Below are positions 1 to 6,849 of a stretch of DNA of 7,271 nucleotides, piece after piece. The stretch's first letter is position 1. Each line of letters begins with the position of its first letter. Source of the stretch: Chloroflexota bacterium (GTDB lineage: Bacteria > Chloroflexota > Dehalococcoidia > UBA2979); the NCBI GenBank assembly GCA_002701625.1, contig NZWK01000023.1:6369-13639 (forward strand). Reading direction: 5' to 3'. The notes beneath the pieces are model-generated. The model searched no databases. It was not told the origin of the DNA and saw nothing but the letters and a program-made list of their open reading frames with translations. Both the position numbers and the translations under genes were made by a program.

Positions 1-171
1 GGTTTCGATACGCGTGATCTTCAGCAAAGACTTTTAGAAGAGACTGGAGTTGCTCTCGTAGCGGGCACCTCATTCGGAGCACTTGGAGAAGGATATTTAA
101 GAGTCTCGTACGCCAACAGCTTAGAAAATGTGAACGAGGCCGTCTCTCGAATTAACGATTTTTTGACGTAA
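1..171 (+). CDS. Class I/II PLP-dependent aminotransferase, C-terminal fragment
   Basis: This is the last 56 codons and TAA stop of a plus-strand gene whose beginning lies outside the window. The visible protein is the small C-terminal domain of a fold-type I aminotransferase (aspartate aminotransferase-like family). It has a helix ending LLEETGVALVAG, a serine/glycine-rich stretch SFGALGEG, then GYLRVSYANS and a last amphipathic helix ENVNEAVSRI. The Arg in GYLRVSYA (residue 34 of the fragment) matches the family's conserved arginine that binds the substrate alpha-carboxylate. The enzyme would be cytosolic and use pyridoxal phosphate to move an amino group between an amino acid and a keto acid. 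The amino-acid specificity cannot be read from this piece, and the catalytic lysine is upstream. No hairpin terminator is obvious just after the stop. Family assignment is firm; exact function is unknown. Confidence 0.9.
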   Translation, partial: GFDTRDLQQRLLEETGVALVAGTSFGALGEGYLRVSYANSLENVNEAVSRINDFLT

Positions 172-221
172 AAAGTACAAAACTCGACGTTTAATGCCTA
201 AAAAAAATCTATCACCATATT

Positions 222-303
222 TATATACCGCTCACTAACATTAACAGTTTTGCTTGACAAATCATGTCTGAGTGGGACAATTAAGTAAGAAAACCGGTAT
301 ATA
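222..303. repeat. 9-bp perfect inverted repeat bracketing a promoter
   Basis: TATATACCG at 222-230 is matched by its exact reverse complement CGGTATATA at 295-303, with 64 bp between the arms. The left arm lies upstream of the -35-like box. The right arm lies just after the expected transcription start of the small membrane-protein gene. Such spacing could suit a looping repressor or two half-sites. It could also be chance, since the arms are AT-rich. The repeat itself is seen directly; the role is inference. Confidence 0.4.
254..281 (+). promoter_or_regulatory. Sigma-70-like promoter for the small membrane protein
   Basis: A perfect TTGACA -35 box at 254-259 is followed, after 16 bp, by GACAAT at 276-281, which matches the -10 consensus at four of six positions. 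Transcription would begin near 288, leaving about 50 nt of leader before the ATG at 340. The -35 is convincing and the -10 is only fair. It lies in the gap after the aminotransferase stop and points into the next gene. Confidence 0.45.
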
Positions 304-325
304 GTCCGTAATTTGGACTTAGAAA

Positions 326-331
326 AGGAGG
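326..331 (+). promoter_or_regulatory. Strong ribosome binding site that fixes the start at 340
   Basis: AGGAGG, a full match to the anti-Shine-Dalgarno core, ends 8 nt before the ATG at 340. The reading frame is also open from a TTG at 313, but that codon is upstream of this site and would be served by nothing comparable. The ATG is therefore preferred. Confidence 0.75.
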
Positions 332-339
332 CTCCGGTT

Positions 340-648
340 ATGGAATGGGAAGCAGTGTTGGTAGTCCTAGTTACGGCATTAGCCGTCTCTCGAACGGGAG
401 ACGTGGTAAATGCTATTCTGGGCAGTGTGTTGCCAAGTGGTAATATTGGCCCCACATCACTAAAGATGGATAGACTTGTCCTCTGGATAGTCGCCGCTGT
501 ATTGGCCTACATCGGTCATGAGGTACTCGAGTTTGACATGCTGAGTGTCTTGTTAGATGTTGGAGACGTTGACCTAATATGGAATATGCTAGCGTTCATG
601 TCAGTGGTCGACGCAGTTGACGCATTTGCCAGGAAAAAACTCTTGTAG
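340..648 (+). CDS. Small hydrophobic membrane protein of unknown function
   Basis: This predicted protein has 102 residues from the ATG at 340, chosen for the AGGAGG site 8 nt upstream. I do not recognise a family. The chain is rich in Val, Leu and Ala. A hydrophobic N-terminus (about residues 5-17, AVLVVLVTALAV) is followed by a polar, Gly-containing stretch (about 18-44). A clear membrane-spanning segment lies at about 46-63 (LVLWIVAAVLAYIGHEVL). An acidic linker with several Asp follows, then a third hydrophobic stretch at about 79-92 (LIWNMLAFMSVVDAV), and the chain ends with the basic tail ARKKLL. No cysteine or metal-binding motif is present. It looks like a two- or three-helix inner-membrane protein with the basic C-terminus in the cytosol. 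It has its own promoter-like element and a terminator 19 nt after the stop, so it may be a single-gene transcription unit. The gene is probably real; its function is unknown. Confidence 0.6.
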   Translation: MEWEAVLVVLVTALAVSRTGDVVNAILGSVLPSGNIGPTSLKMDRLVLWIVAAVLAYIGHEVLEFDMLSVLLDVGDVDLIWNMLAFMSVVDAVDAFARKKLL

Positions 649-666
649 CAATTACCCACAAGATAG

Positions 667-698
667 AAAAAGGACGGCCTAGGCCGTCCTTTTTTTTT
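667..698. terminator. Bidirectional intrinsic terminator between convergent genes
   Basis: A perfect 20-bp palindrome at 671-690 (AGGACGGC, CTAG, GCCGTCCT) is extended by four A:T pairs on each side. It forms a roughly 12-bp stem with a four-base loop. A nine-T run (690-698) follows on the plus strand. On the minus strand five Ts follow (opposite 671-667). It therefore ends transcription best for the small membrane protein on the plus strand. It also sits about 9 nt past the stop codon of the minus-strand CoA-transferase gene, so it likely serves both. Confidence 0.93.
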
Positions 699-699
699 G

Positions 700-1998
700 C
701 TAAATCACTTTCTGATCACGAAATTGGCTGATTTCCAATTCTGTAAAACCCGCTTCAAGCAGTATCGATTCTGAATGACTTCCAAGCTTTGGAGCTGGCA
801 ACCTTGCCTCGGTAGGAGTGACGGACATTTGCACGATCGGCCCCACCACTTGTTGCGGACCTGTTACTTCATGTTCCAAATCTGACATCATGCCCATAGC
901 GATCACTTGAGGATCAGTAGACATTTCCTCTGCGAAATGAACCGCCGAAACTGGGACACCAACTCCATTTAGCAACTCTTCCCACGTCGAAGCCTCTTTA
1001 CCCATAAATATAGCCTGAAGTTCTTTCTTCCAGTTTGTGACTTTGATTTCATTTTCCAGAATTGAGGCATCGAAATCTGGTGAATCAGTCTCATCGTAGA
1101 AATTAAGTAATTTGCGAACCGAATCTCTGTTCTGTTGGGTCAGGGCGCCTAGAATCAGAGAGCCTCGCTTGGTGTGATATCCACTATAGAAAAGACGATG
1201 CGACGTAAATCGCATCGTTTGCTTCGGCCTGAGTGCCATCAACTCTCTGTATGTAGCACCACTGGATCGCTGAGCTTCAATTTCACTCATAAGTGGATCG
1301 CGCACACTTACGTCATGCACCGGTTCACGCATTACACGGGTCGCTAAAAGATCTAGACCACTTTGCAGCAGCGACAGCGAAAGTTCTTGCCCGCGACCTG
1401 ATCGTTCACGCTCATAGAGAGCCGCACAAATTGACATGGCAGCAGCAAGCCCAGAAGTCTTATCAATAATCGGCGTTACTTGCACAGGTAAAGGAGCACC
1501 ATCTTCGTCCATCTTGCCTTCCGATGCCATCACACCGGAATACGCTTGGGCAACTATGTCCGACCCACCCTTTGTCATATGTGGTCCAGAGTTACCAAAT
1601 CCTGTGATGGACGCGTAAATGATGTCTGGTCGAATCTTACGCAAACTCAAATAGTCGATACCAAGTCGCTCCGCAACTCCATTTCTATAGTTAATAAGTA
1701 CTACATCGATAGATGGAAGAAGTCGACGAATAATATTAAGTCCGGCTTCTGACTTTAAGTTCAGAGCTAGACTACGTTTACCCCTATTGAGTGATTGAAA
1801 ATATTTTCCCTCGTTTGGTACAACCGCAGCGCTATTTCTCCGCGATTCACCCTCTAAAGGTTCCACCTTGATCACATCAGCTCCGAAGTCAGAAAGGTAA
1901 ATACCCGCCACAGGACCGGCAATAATTTGGGAAAATTCTAAAATTCTTACGCCCCGTAACGGCCCGGTTATCGTTTCGCTCACAGGTTCACGCTCCAC
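700..1998 (-). CDS. Class III (CaiB/BaiF family) CoA-transferase
   Basis: This 432-residue cytosolic enzyme is predicted to move CoA from a donor thioester to a carboxylic acid. Class III enzymes do this through an aspartyl-acyl anhydride intermediate. The N-terminus has the family signature GPLRGVRILEFSQIIAGP (12-29), then LSDFGADVIKVEP (35-47) and SLNRGKRSLALNLK (69-82). Asp179 in IIDKTSGL aligns with the catalytic aspartate of formyl-CoA transferase, and it is followed by the usual AAL..RERSGRGQ stretch (192-204). The C-terminus carries the typical GVPVSAV and SESILLEAGFTELEI segments. The length is at the long end for the family. The start is a GTG one base after the dehydrogenase stop. 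A nearby ATG at 2000 is in another frame that closes after a few codons. It is the last gene of the minus-strand series. The acid and CoA donor cannot be told from sequence; a racemase of the same superfamily is a less likely alternative. Confidence 0.92.
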   Translation of the reverse strand: MEREPVSETITGPLRGVRILEFSQIIAGPVAGIYLSDFGADVIKVEPLEGESRRNSAAVVPNEGKYFQSLNRGKRSLALNLKSEAGLNIIRRLLPSIDVVLINYRNGVAERLGIDYLSLRKIRPDIIYASITGFGNSGPHMTKGGSDIVAQAYSGVMASEGKMDEDGAPLPVQVTPIIDKTSGLAAAMSICAALYERERSGRGQELSLSLLQSGLDLLATRVMREPVHDVSVRDPLMSEIEAQRSSGATYRELMALRPKQTMRFTSHRLFYSGYHTKRGSLILGALTQQNRDSVRKLLNFYDETDSPDFDASILENEIKVTNWKKELQAIFMGKEASTWEELLNGVGVPVSAVHFAEEMSTDPQVIAMGMMSDLEHEVTGPQQVVGPIVQMSVTPTEARLPAPKLGSHSESILLEAGFTELEISQFRDQKVI

Positions 1999-1999
1999 A

Positions 2000-3184
2000 T
2001 CATCCCCTCGGGAGGCCTAAGCCACGCGTCGCTATGATATTCCTCTGTACTTCGGACGTCCCGCCTCGTATTGTCGCAGGCACCGATCGAAGGTATGCAG
2101 CTGTATACCGCCCAGCGACATCCTCCTCAGAGATTTTATTTGCATGCAGTCCAAACACGCGAGTGGAAGTAAGTGCTAGACGTTGAGACAACTCAGAGTT
2201 GTATAATTTGGCAGTTGAGGCCTCATAGTTGGGAAGTAAACCGCCATTTTGCATAGAAATAATTCGAAACGAAAATTGAAACATTACTTCGGACTCAATA
2301 TATCTGTCTACAATCGCATTGCGAATAATAGATACATCCTTCTTCTCGTCGTTAATGACCCCCATTAAATTAGTTAAAGAACGGCGCGCCGCTACAGCAC
2401 CACCGATATTCGATCGTTCAAAATCGAGTAACGTCATGCCAACGTACCAGCCTCGATTTTCCTCTCCAACTAAATTATCAACAGGAACCTTCACATCATC
2501 AAAAAATGTTTCATTGAAATAATGATTTCCTGCCATATCCATCAGTGGTCTGACAGCGATTCCAGGCGTTGCCATGTCTTCAACCAACAGAAATGAAATA
2601 CCTCGATGCTTTGATGCTTCATTATCTGTACGGACGAGCATAAAAATTGCGTCGGCCGTATGCGCTCCTGAGGTCCATATTTTCTGACCATTAACCGTAT
2701 AAACGTCTCCATCACGTGTTGCCTGAGTCTGCAAAGAAGCTAAGTCTGAACCAGATCCCGGCTCGGAATAACCTTGAGCCCAAACAGTTTCTCCGCTGAG
2801 TATCTTAGGAAGATATTCGAGTTTCTGAGCTTCAGTGCCATGCACAATCAATGTTGGGCCGAGCATACTTACTCCCGAACCGCCCACGCCAGGTGCCCCG
2901 GCACCTGCTAATTCCTGATTCAATATAAACTGCTCCATAGCCGATAACCCGGCCCCGCCATATTCAACCGGCCACTGCGGTGCAATCCAACCATGGCGGC
3001 TCAAGGATAGATGCCAATCAGACGCAGCTTTTTGAGCATCAAAATCAGGATCTTTGCGATCGAATTCCCAAGTTCTTTCTGGTGGTCCCTTACCTTCTTT
3101 ATACCTTTTTGGAAGTTCAGCATCTATTACACTTCGAATCTGATTTCGAAATACTGATTGCTCCGCCGTGTCATTCCAGTCCAT
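2000..3184 (-). CDS. Acyl-CoA dehydrogenase, FAD-dependent
   Basis: This 394-residue protein has the normal family length and would introduce an alpha,beta double bond into an acyl-CoA, passing electrons to an electron-transfer flavoprotein. The helical N-terminal domain (about 1-130) includes WPVEYGGAGLS (71-81). The middle beta domain has GYSEPGSGSDLASL (138-151) and VNGQKIWTSGAH (164-175), typical FAD and substrate-contact segments. The C-terminal helical domain ends in GGTSEVQRNIIATRGLGLPR (374-393). Gly374 stands where many members have the catalytic Glu of the YEGTSE motif. Glu256 in LLDFERSN sits at the position used as base by isovaleryl- and long-chain-type enzymes and could replace it. 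The ATG at 3184 has only a weak ribosome site, so translation may depend on upstream genes. It lies 56 bp after fbiC, and its TGA is one base before the CoA-transferase GTG. The substrate is unknown. Confidence 0.93.
   Translation of the reverse strand: MDWNDTAEQSVFRNQIRSVIDAELPKRYKEGKGPPERTWEFDRKDPDFDAQKAASDWHLSLSRHGWIAPQWPVEYGGAGLSAMEQFILNQELAGAGAPGVGGSGVSMLGPTLIVHGTEAQKLEYLPKILSGETVWAQGYSEPGSGSDLASLQTQATRDGDVYTVNGQKIWTSGAHTADAIFMLVRTDNEASKHRGISFLLVEDMATPGIAVRPLMDMAGNHYFNETFFDDVKVPVDNLVGEENRGWYVGMTLLDFERSNIGGAVAARRSLTNLMGVINDEKKDVSIIRNAIVDRYIESEVMFQFSFRIISMQNGGLLPNYEASTAKLYNSELSQRLALTSTRVFGLHANKISEEDVAGRYTAAYLRSVPATIRGGTSEVQRNIIATRGLGLPRG
2004..2009 (-). promoter_or_regulatory. Ribosome binding site for the CoA-transferase GTG start
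   Basis: GAGGGG on the minus strand lies inside the last codons of the dehydrogenase gene, 5 nt before the GTG at 1998. An in-frame stop (TAG at 2019-2017) shortly upstream limits how far the start could move. This supports GTG at 1998 as the true start and suggests translational coupling with the preceding gene. Confidence 0.6.
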
Positions 3185-3240
3185 AAGTGGCCCAATCTAT
3201 TATTTAGGAGCTCAAGCTAGCACAGGATAGTATTCTTCTC

Positions 3241-5706
3241 TTAAATATTAGTTTGAATACCAGGTCTCACTAGCTCATCTTTCGAAACTGCTCGATTCCA
3301 TTTTGGCGCAGGCGTCTGAACTATCGGCAATAGATCCAGTGCTCCATACGACTTTCTAACCTGAAGTTCGGCCGGTTCACCGTATGCCGTCGATCGTTGT
3401 TTGGGAATTCGTTTCATATATGAAATCACAGACTCCATCTCTTCTGGTGGAAGTTCCTCACCAAAAGACGCACCAGCCGCACGAGTAATGCTCTCATTCA
3501 TCAATGTTCCACCAAGATCGTTCGCTCCGGCGTTCAAACACTCTGCGACACCTCTGGGCCCCATCTTCACCCACGACGCTTGAATATTCGATATCACCGG
3601 GTTCAAGGCCAAGCGTGCAACTGCATGCATCAATAGCGCTTCTCTAAATGTCGGTCCTTTTCTTGCTTTACCCTTTAAGTAGATTGGTGCTTCCATATGA
3701 ACAAACGGGAGCGGAACAAACTCAGTAAAACCACCAGTTTTCTCCTGTAGATTTCGGATTCGGGCGAGGTGCCTCCCCCAGTTTATCGGACCATCAATGT
3801 GACCATACATTATTGTCGCCGTCGTATTAAAACCTACTTTGTGTGCCGTTTCCATTACTTCGAACCACTGATCTGTCGATAATTTGTCAGGACACAAGTC
3901 TTTACGTATCTCATCATCCAGAATTTCTGCAGCCGTACCAGGTAACGTGCCTAGTCCGGCTTCTTTCAACCGAACCAAAAATTCCTCAAGCGTGATATTC
4001 AAGGTTTCTGCACCCTGCCAAACCTCGAGAGGAGAAAAGGCGTGAACGTGCATGTCAGGAACTGCAGCTTTCACAGTGCGACAAATTTCTAAATATGTTT
4101 CTCCAGTGTAATCTGGGTGAATGCCACCCTGCATACAAACTTCGGTGGCACCACGGTCCCAAGCCTCTACACTTCTCCGAGACACTTCGTCTAAATCAAG
4201 ATCGTATGGTGCTCCCCGTAAATTTTCACTCAGCTTACCTTTCGAGAATGCACAAAATTGACATTTGAAATAACACACATTTGTATAGTTAATATTTCGA
4301 TTAACCACGTATGTAACCTCATCGCCATTAATTTTTTTCCTGAGCTCATCCGCCGCATTGGCGATCGCAGCCACATCGTCACCCTGCGCTCTAAATAATT
4401 CAGCTATTTCATGTTCAGAGAGAGCGAGTCCATGTGTAGCCTTTACACATAGCTCCTCAATTCTTGGGGAAACTCGCAATTCGCTTGGGTTTGTATCAAG
4501 CAGCCTCAACAACTTATCCGGCAACATCGCATCGCTATCGCCTGGCGACCATGAATCTTCTCTCGCAAAACCATCCGCATCCGAGCCCTGAATCAACGCC
4601 GTACGTAGCTTCTTTCCAATCCATTGATCCATGTTTTTGACATACTTTGGATATGCTGTGAGACGCTCAATAAGAAATTTACCTTCGTCAGACGTCATCT
4701 TACCGAGCAATTCCAAATGAGGCCAAGGAGCCTCCGGGTTCACGTGATCAGGGGTCACCGGTGAGACCCCACCCCAATCATTGATACCAGCTCGTATCAA
4801 AGTACCGAACGTGCCCGGGCTCAAATTTGGAGGTGCCTGAATTGCCATATCAGGACCAAATATGATGCGTGCACTTGCGATAGTCCACAGTAAATCGTCC
4901 AAGTCAGGCTCAGGCGCATTGACCATCTTAGTACCTTCTTTAGCCCGAAAATTCTGAATAATAATTTCTTGGATATGACCATACTCATCATTCAAATCAC
5001 GCAAAGCCAGCAGTGAATCAATGCGTTCCTCACGAGTCTCACCAATACCTATCAAAATACCTGACGTGTAAGGAATTTTCAGCTCACCGGCCAGTCGCAT
5101 AGTTTCAATACGGGCAGCAGGATCTTTATCAGGTGAACCAAAGTGGACTTGACCTTTCTCGAGAAGCCTAGTCGACAAACTCTCCAGCATCATTCCCTGT
5201 GAAGGACAGATCTCACGGAGCGCTATTAACTCTTCTCGAGTGACAACACCTGGATTTGCATGTGGAAGAAGTCCTGTCGCCTCAAAAACCGCCTTGGCTG
5301 CAGCAAGCAGATACTCAATCGTAGTCGAATACCCAAGTTCAGCAAGCTCAGCCCGTGCCTGTGGATATCGCAACTCAGGTTTATCGCCAAGAGTGAATAA
5401 TGCTTCTCTACAACCCTCATCCGCACCTGCCTGAGCAATTGCCACCATTTCCTCAATAGTCATGTAGGCCCGTTCATTTTCCTTTGGTGGCTGTGCAAAT
5501 GTGCAGTAGTGACATACATCGCGGCAAAGTTGAGTTAACGGAATAAATACCTTGCGCGAATAACTTACCGCCTTACCGAATCCAATATCTCGGATGGCCG
5601 ATGCCTGATCTAATAAATCATCTAAGTTAGATTCATCAACAAGTCGCAGTGCTTCCTCGCGTGACGGTACCGTCCGTTTCTGATGACTCGAATTTATTTG
5701 AGACAT
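3241..5706 (-). CDS. fbiC: FO synthase (fused CofG-CofH), F420 biosynthesis
   Basis: This 821-residue protein is a fusion of two radical SAM enzymes that make FO (7,8-didemethyl-8-hydroxy-5-deazariboflavin), the chromophore of cofactor F420, from tyrosine and 5-amino-6-ribitylaminouracil. The N-terminal half is CofG-like, with the cluster motif CRDVCHYC (Cys61, Cys65, Cys68) and downstream TLGDKPE and NFRAKEGTKM. The C-terminal half is CofH-like, with CYFKCQFC (Cys478, Cys482, Cys485) and then CMQGGIHPDYTG (524-535) and HAFSPLEV (555-562). Both iron-sulphur motifs are intact, so both half-reactions should work. The order CofG then CofH is that of actinobacterial FbiC; archaea mostly use separate proteins. 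The length is slightly below that of mycobacterial FbiC. The ATG has an AAGGAA ribosome site (5718-5713) with 6-nt spacing. It lies in the middle of a putative catabolic operon and close to an F420-type oxidoreductase gene. Confidence 0.97.
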   Translation of the reverse strand: MSQINSSHQKRTVPSREEALRLVDESNLDDLLDQASAIRDIGFGKAVSYSRKVFIPLTQLCRDVCHYCTFAQPPKENERAYMTIEEMVAIAQAGADEGCREALFTLGDKPELRYPQARAELAELGYSTTIEYLLAAAKAVFEATGLLPHANPGVVTREELIALREICPSQGMMLESLSTRLLEKGQVHFGSPDKDPAARIETMRLAGELKIPYTSGILIGIGETREERIDSLLALRDLNDEYGHIQEIIIQNFRAKEGTKMVNAPEPDLDDLLWTIASARIIFGPDMAIQAPPNLSPGTFGTLIRAGINDWGGVSPVTPDHVNPEAPWPHLELLGKMTSDEGKFLIERLTAYPKYVKNMDQWIGKKLRTALIQGSDADGFAREDSWSPGDSDAMLPDKLLRLLDTNPSELRVSPRIEELCVKATHGLALSEHEIAELFRAQGDDVAAIANAADELRKKINGDEVTYVVNRNINYTNVCYFKCQFCAFSKGKLSENLRGAPYDLDLDEVSRRSVEAWDRGATEVCMQGGIHPDYTGETYLEICRTVKAAVPDMHVHAFSPLEVWQGAETLNITLEEFLVRLKEAGLGTLPGTAAEILDDEIRKDLCPDKLSTDQWFEVMETAHKVGFNTTATIMYGHIDGPINWGRHLARIRNLQEKTGGFTEFVPLPFVHMEAPIYLKGKARKGPTFREALLMHAVARLALNPVISNIQASWVKMGPRGVAECLNAGANDLGGTLMNESITRAAGASFGEELPPEEMESVISYMKRIPKQRSTAYGEPAELQVRKSYGALDLLPIVQTPAPKWNRAVSKDELVRPGIQTNI

Positions 5707-5793
5707 ATTTATTTCCTTATATGAAGCACCGAATAATCAATCGATACAGCAACATGGTCTCACAGGAGTCCAACTATATCAAAATTTATTAGA

Positions 5794-6699
5794 CTATGTT
5801 CTCAACGAATTACTTAGGTTGGCCGCTGCCATTAGCATATCCTCATACAGACTTCCGGCCACTAGATGACCAACGCCCTCAACTTTATGATAATTATTGT
5901 TTGGAAGCAGCGTGGAAAGTAATTCGCCATGCTCAGGCTTCACTAAGGTATCAGCGGTTCCGTGCCAAATAGTAACTTCTTGACGAACTTCAGATAGTTC
6001 AAAGCCCCACGGAGCCATCAAAATAGCGAAATCTTGGGCTAAAGCTTCGGCCGACTGCTTCCCAAACTCGTTTCTCTCAATAGAACGAGTAGCCCGAAAT
6101 TCCTTATCATCCATCAGTTGTCTGTTTGCCGTATTTATGAATAATCTAGCAATCGGCCAGGGAATTACGGATGCGAGTTGACGCAACGCTATCCAGGAAT
6201 TAGCGGTCCACTTTATTTTACGTTCGGACACATTCTCAATTGCTTTAAGTTCTTGGGCGGACGCCATAGTCTCCATGTGCATTCTTGGGGCAACTGAGGC
6301 AGCTAACGCAACCCGAGTCACTCGATCTGGTAAAAGAGCTGCCGTCACCAAAGCATGCGGACCGCCCGCTGATATCCCCCATACTCCAAATCTTTGAATA
6401 CCCAAAAAATCGGCAATCGCTGCTACGTCTACCGGCCAATCACATAACTCTCGATTCGGGTAATAATCACTAGATCCGTACCCTGGGCGATCAGCCACGA
6501 TCAGGCGAATACCAAGTTCCTCAGCTGCAAAATGTGTTCCAAGTAACTGAAATCGATTACCAGGTGCTCCATGAAAGGCAAATACAGGTTCGCCGCTCGG
6601 TTGGCCATACTCAGCAAAGCTGAGTGTTCTACCGTTACCGGTACTAATGCGCTGATTACAACTTGGTCGCAAAGAAACCTCTTTAAACAAAGATCCCAT
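5794..6699 (-). CDS. Alpha/beta-hydrolase fold protein
   Basis: This 301-residue protein is predicted to be a cytosolic serine hydrolase of the alpha/beta fold. The oxyanion-hole segment is FHGAPGNR (42-49). The nucleophile elbow GISAGG puts Ser110 as the nucleophile. Asp250 in HGTADTLV and His278 in GVGHL complete the catalytic triad, so the enzyme should be active. RPGYGSSD (71-78) is a common loop in this family. The cap region, about 140-225, is helical and variable, and it sets specificity. The family includes esterases, lactonases, C-C bond hydrolases and epoxide- or halide-acting enzymes; the serine nucleophile argues against the last two, which use Asp. No signal peptide is evident. 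A GGGGGA ribosome site (about 6712-6707) lies 7 nt before the ATG. It is the first gene of the minus-strand series, 87 bp before fbiC, and would be transcribed from the divergent intergenic region. The substrate is unknown. Confidence 0.92.
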   Translation of the reverse strand: MGSLFKEVSLRPSCNQRISTGNGRTLSFAEYGQPSGEPVFAFHGAPGNRFQLLGTHFAAEELGIRLIVADRPGYGSSDYYPNRELCDWPVDVAAIADFLGIQRFGVWGISAGGPHALVTAALLPDRVTRVALAASVAPRMHMETMASAQELKAIENVSERKIKWTANSWIALRQLASVIPWPIARLFINTANRQLMDDKEFRATRSIERNEFGKQSAEALAQDFAILMAPWGFELSEVRQEVTIWHGTADTLVKPEHGELLSTLLPNNNYHKVEGVGHLVAGSLYEDMLMAAANLSNSLRT

Positions 6700-6849
6700 C
6701 GCGCAATCCCCCTTTTACAACACAGCAATGGCTAAACAATAGCCCTACTATTTAGCTTATTACTCAAAGTGATTTCTCACAATATTCGGATTCGATACAC
6801 TCATTGATATTTTGAGTTAATCTCCAGCATGTATTGAAAGGAATCTAAT
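6700..6849. promoter_or_regulatory. Divergent intergenic region holding two promoters
   Basis: This 150-bp gap separates the start codons of the minus-strand hydrolase and the plus-strand luciferase-like oxidoreductase, so promoters for both directions must lie here unless transcription enters from outside. The region is AT-rich and contains one clear palindrome (6731-6756). No -35/-10 pair matches consensus well enough to call on either strand. A ribosome site AAAGGA (6837-6842) precedes the plus-strand ATG by 7 nt. Confidence 0.6.
6731..6756. promoter_or_regulatory. 26-bp imperfect palindrome, candidate operator
   Basis: GCTAAACAATAG (6731-6742) and CTACTATTTAGC (6745-6756) are reverse complements at 10 of 12 positions, with two bases between them. 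The size and symmetry suit a dimeric TetR- or GntR-like regulator. It is placed about 31 bp upstream of the hydrolase start and about 93 bp upstream of the oxidoreductase start, where it could control both. No T-run follows on either strand, so it is not a terminator. The symmetry is seen; the regulator is inferred and none is encoded in the window. Confidence 0.45.

Noticed and set aside
139..394. Identical 13-mer GCCGTCTCTCGAA at 139-151 and 382-394
   Set aside because: Both copies encode Ala-Val-Ser-Arg in frame within different proteins. One such match is about what is expected by chance in 7 kb, and there is no flanking similarity.
384..403. Short hairpin CGTCTC...GAGACG inside the small membrane-protein gene
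   Set aside because: It has a six-base stem with an eight-base loop inside a coding region and no T-run, so it is likely incidental.
198..455. Minus-strand 85-codon open frame across the gap and the start of the small membrane-protein gene
   Set aside because: It has no recognisable domain, lies opposite a better-supported plus-strand gene and its promoter, and has no good ribosome site.
3185..3240. Possible terminator between fbiC and the acyl-CoA dehydrogenase
   Set aside because: No stem-loop with a T-run is present on the minus strand, so read-through is assumed.
5226..5456. Second minus-strand frame of 76 codons inside fbiC
   Set aside because: It overlaps an intact, highly conserved radical SAM coding region in another frame and shows no domain features.
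5707..5793. Possible internal promoter for fbiC in the 87-bp gap
   Set aside because: TTGATA-like boxes exist but none has a matching -10 at normal spacing. Only the ribosome site is convincing.
6762..6817. Inverted heptamer ACTCAAA (6762-6768) and TTTGAGT (6811-6817) in the divergent gap
   Set aside because: The arms are short and widely spaced with no clean extension, so it is weaker than the nearby 26-bp dyad and easily due to chance.
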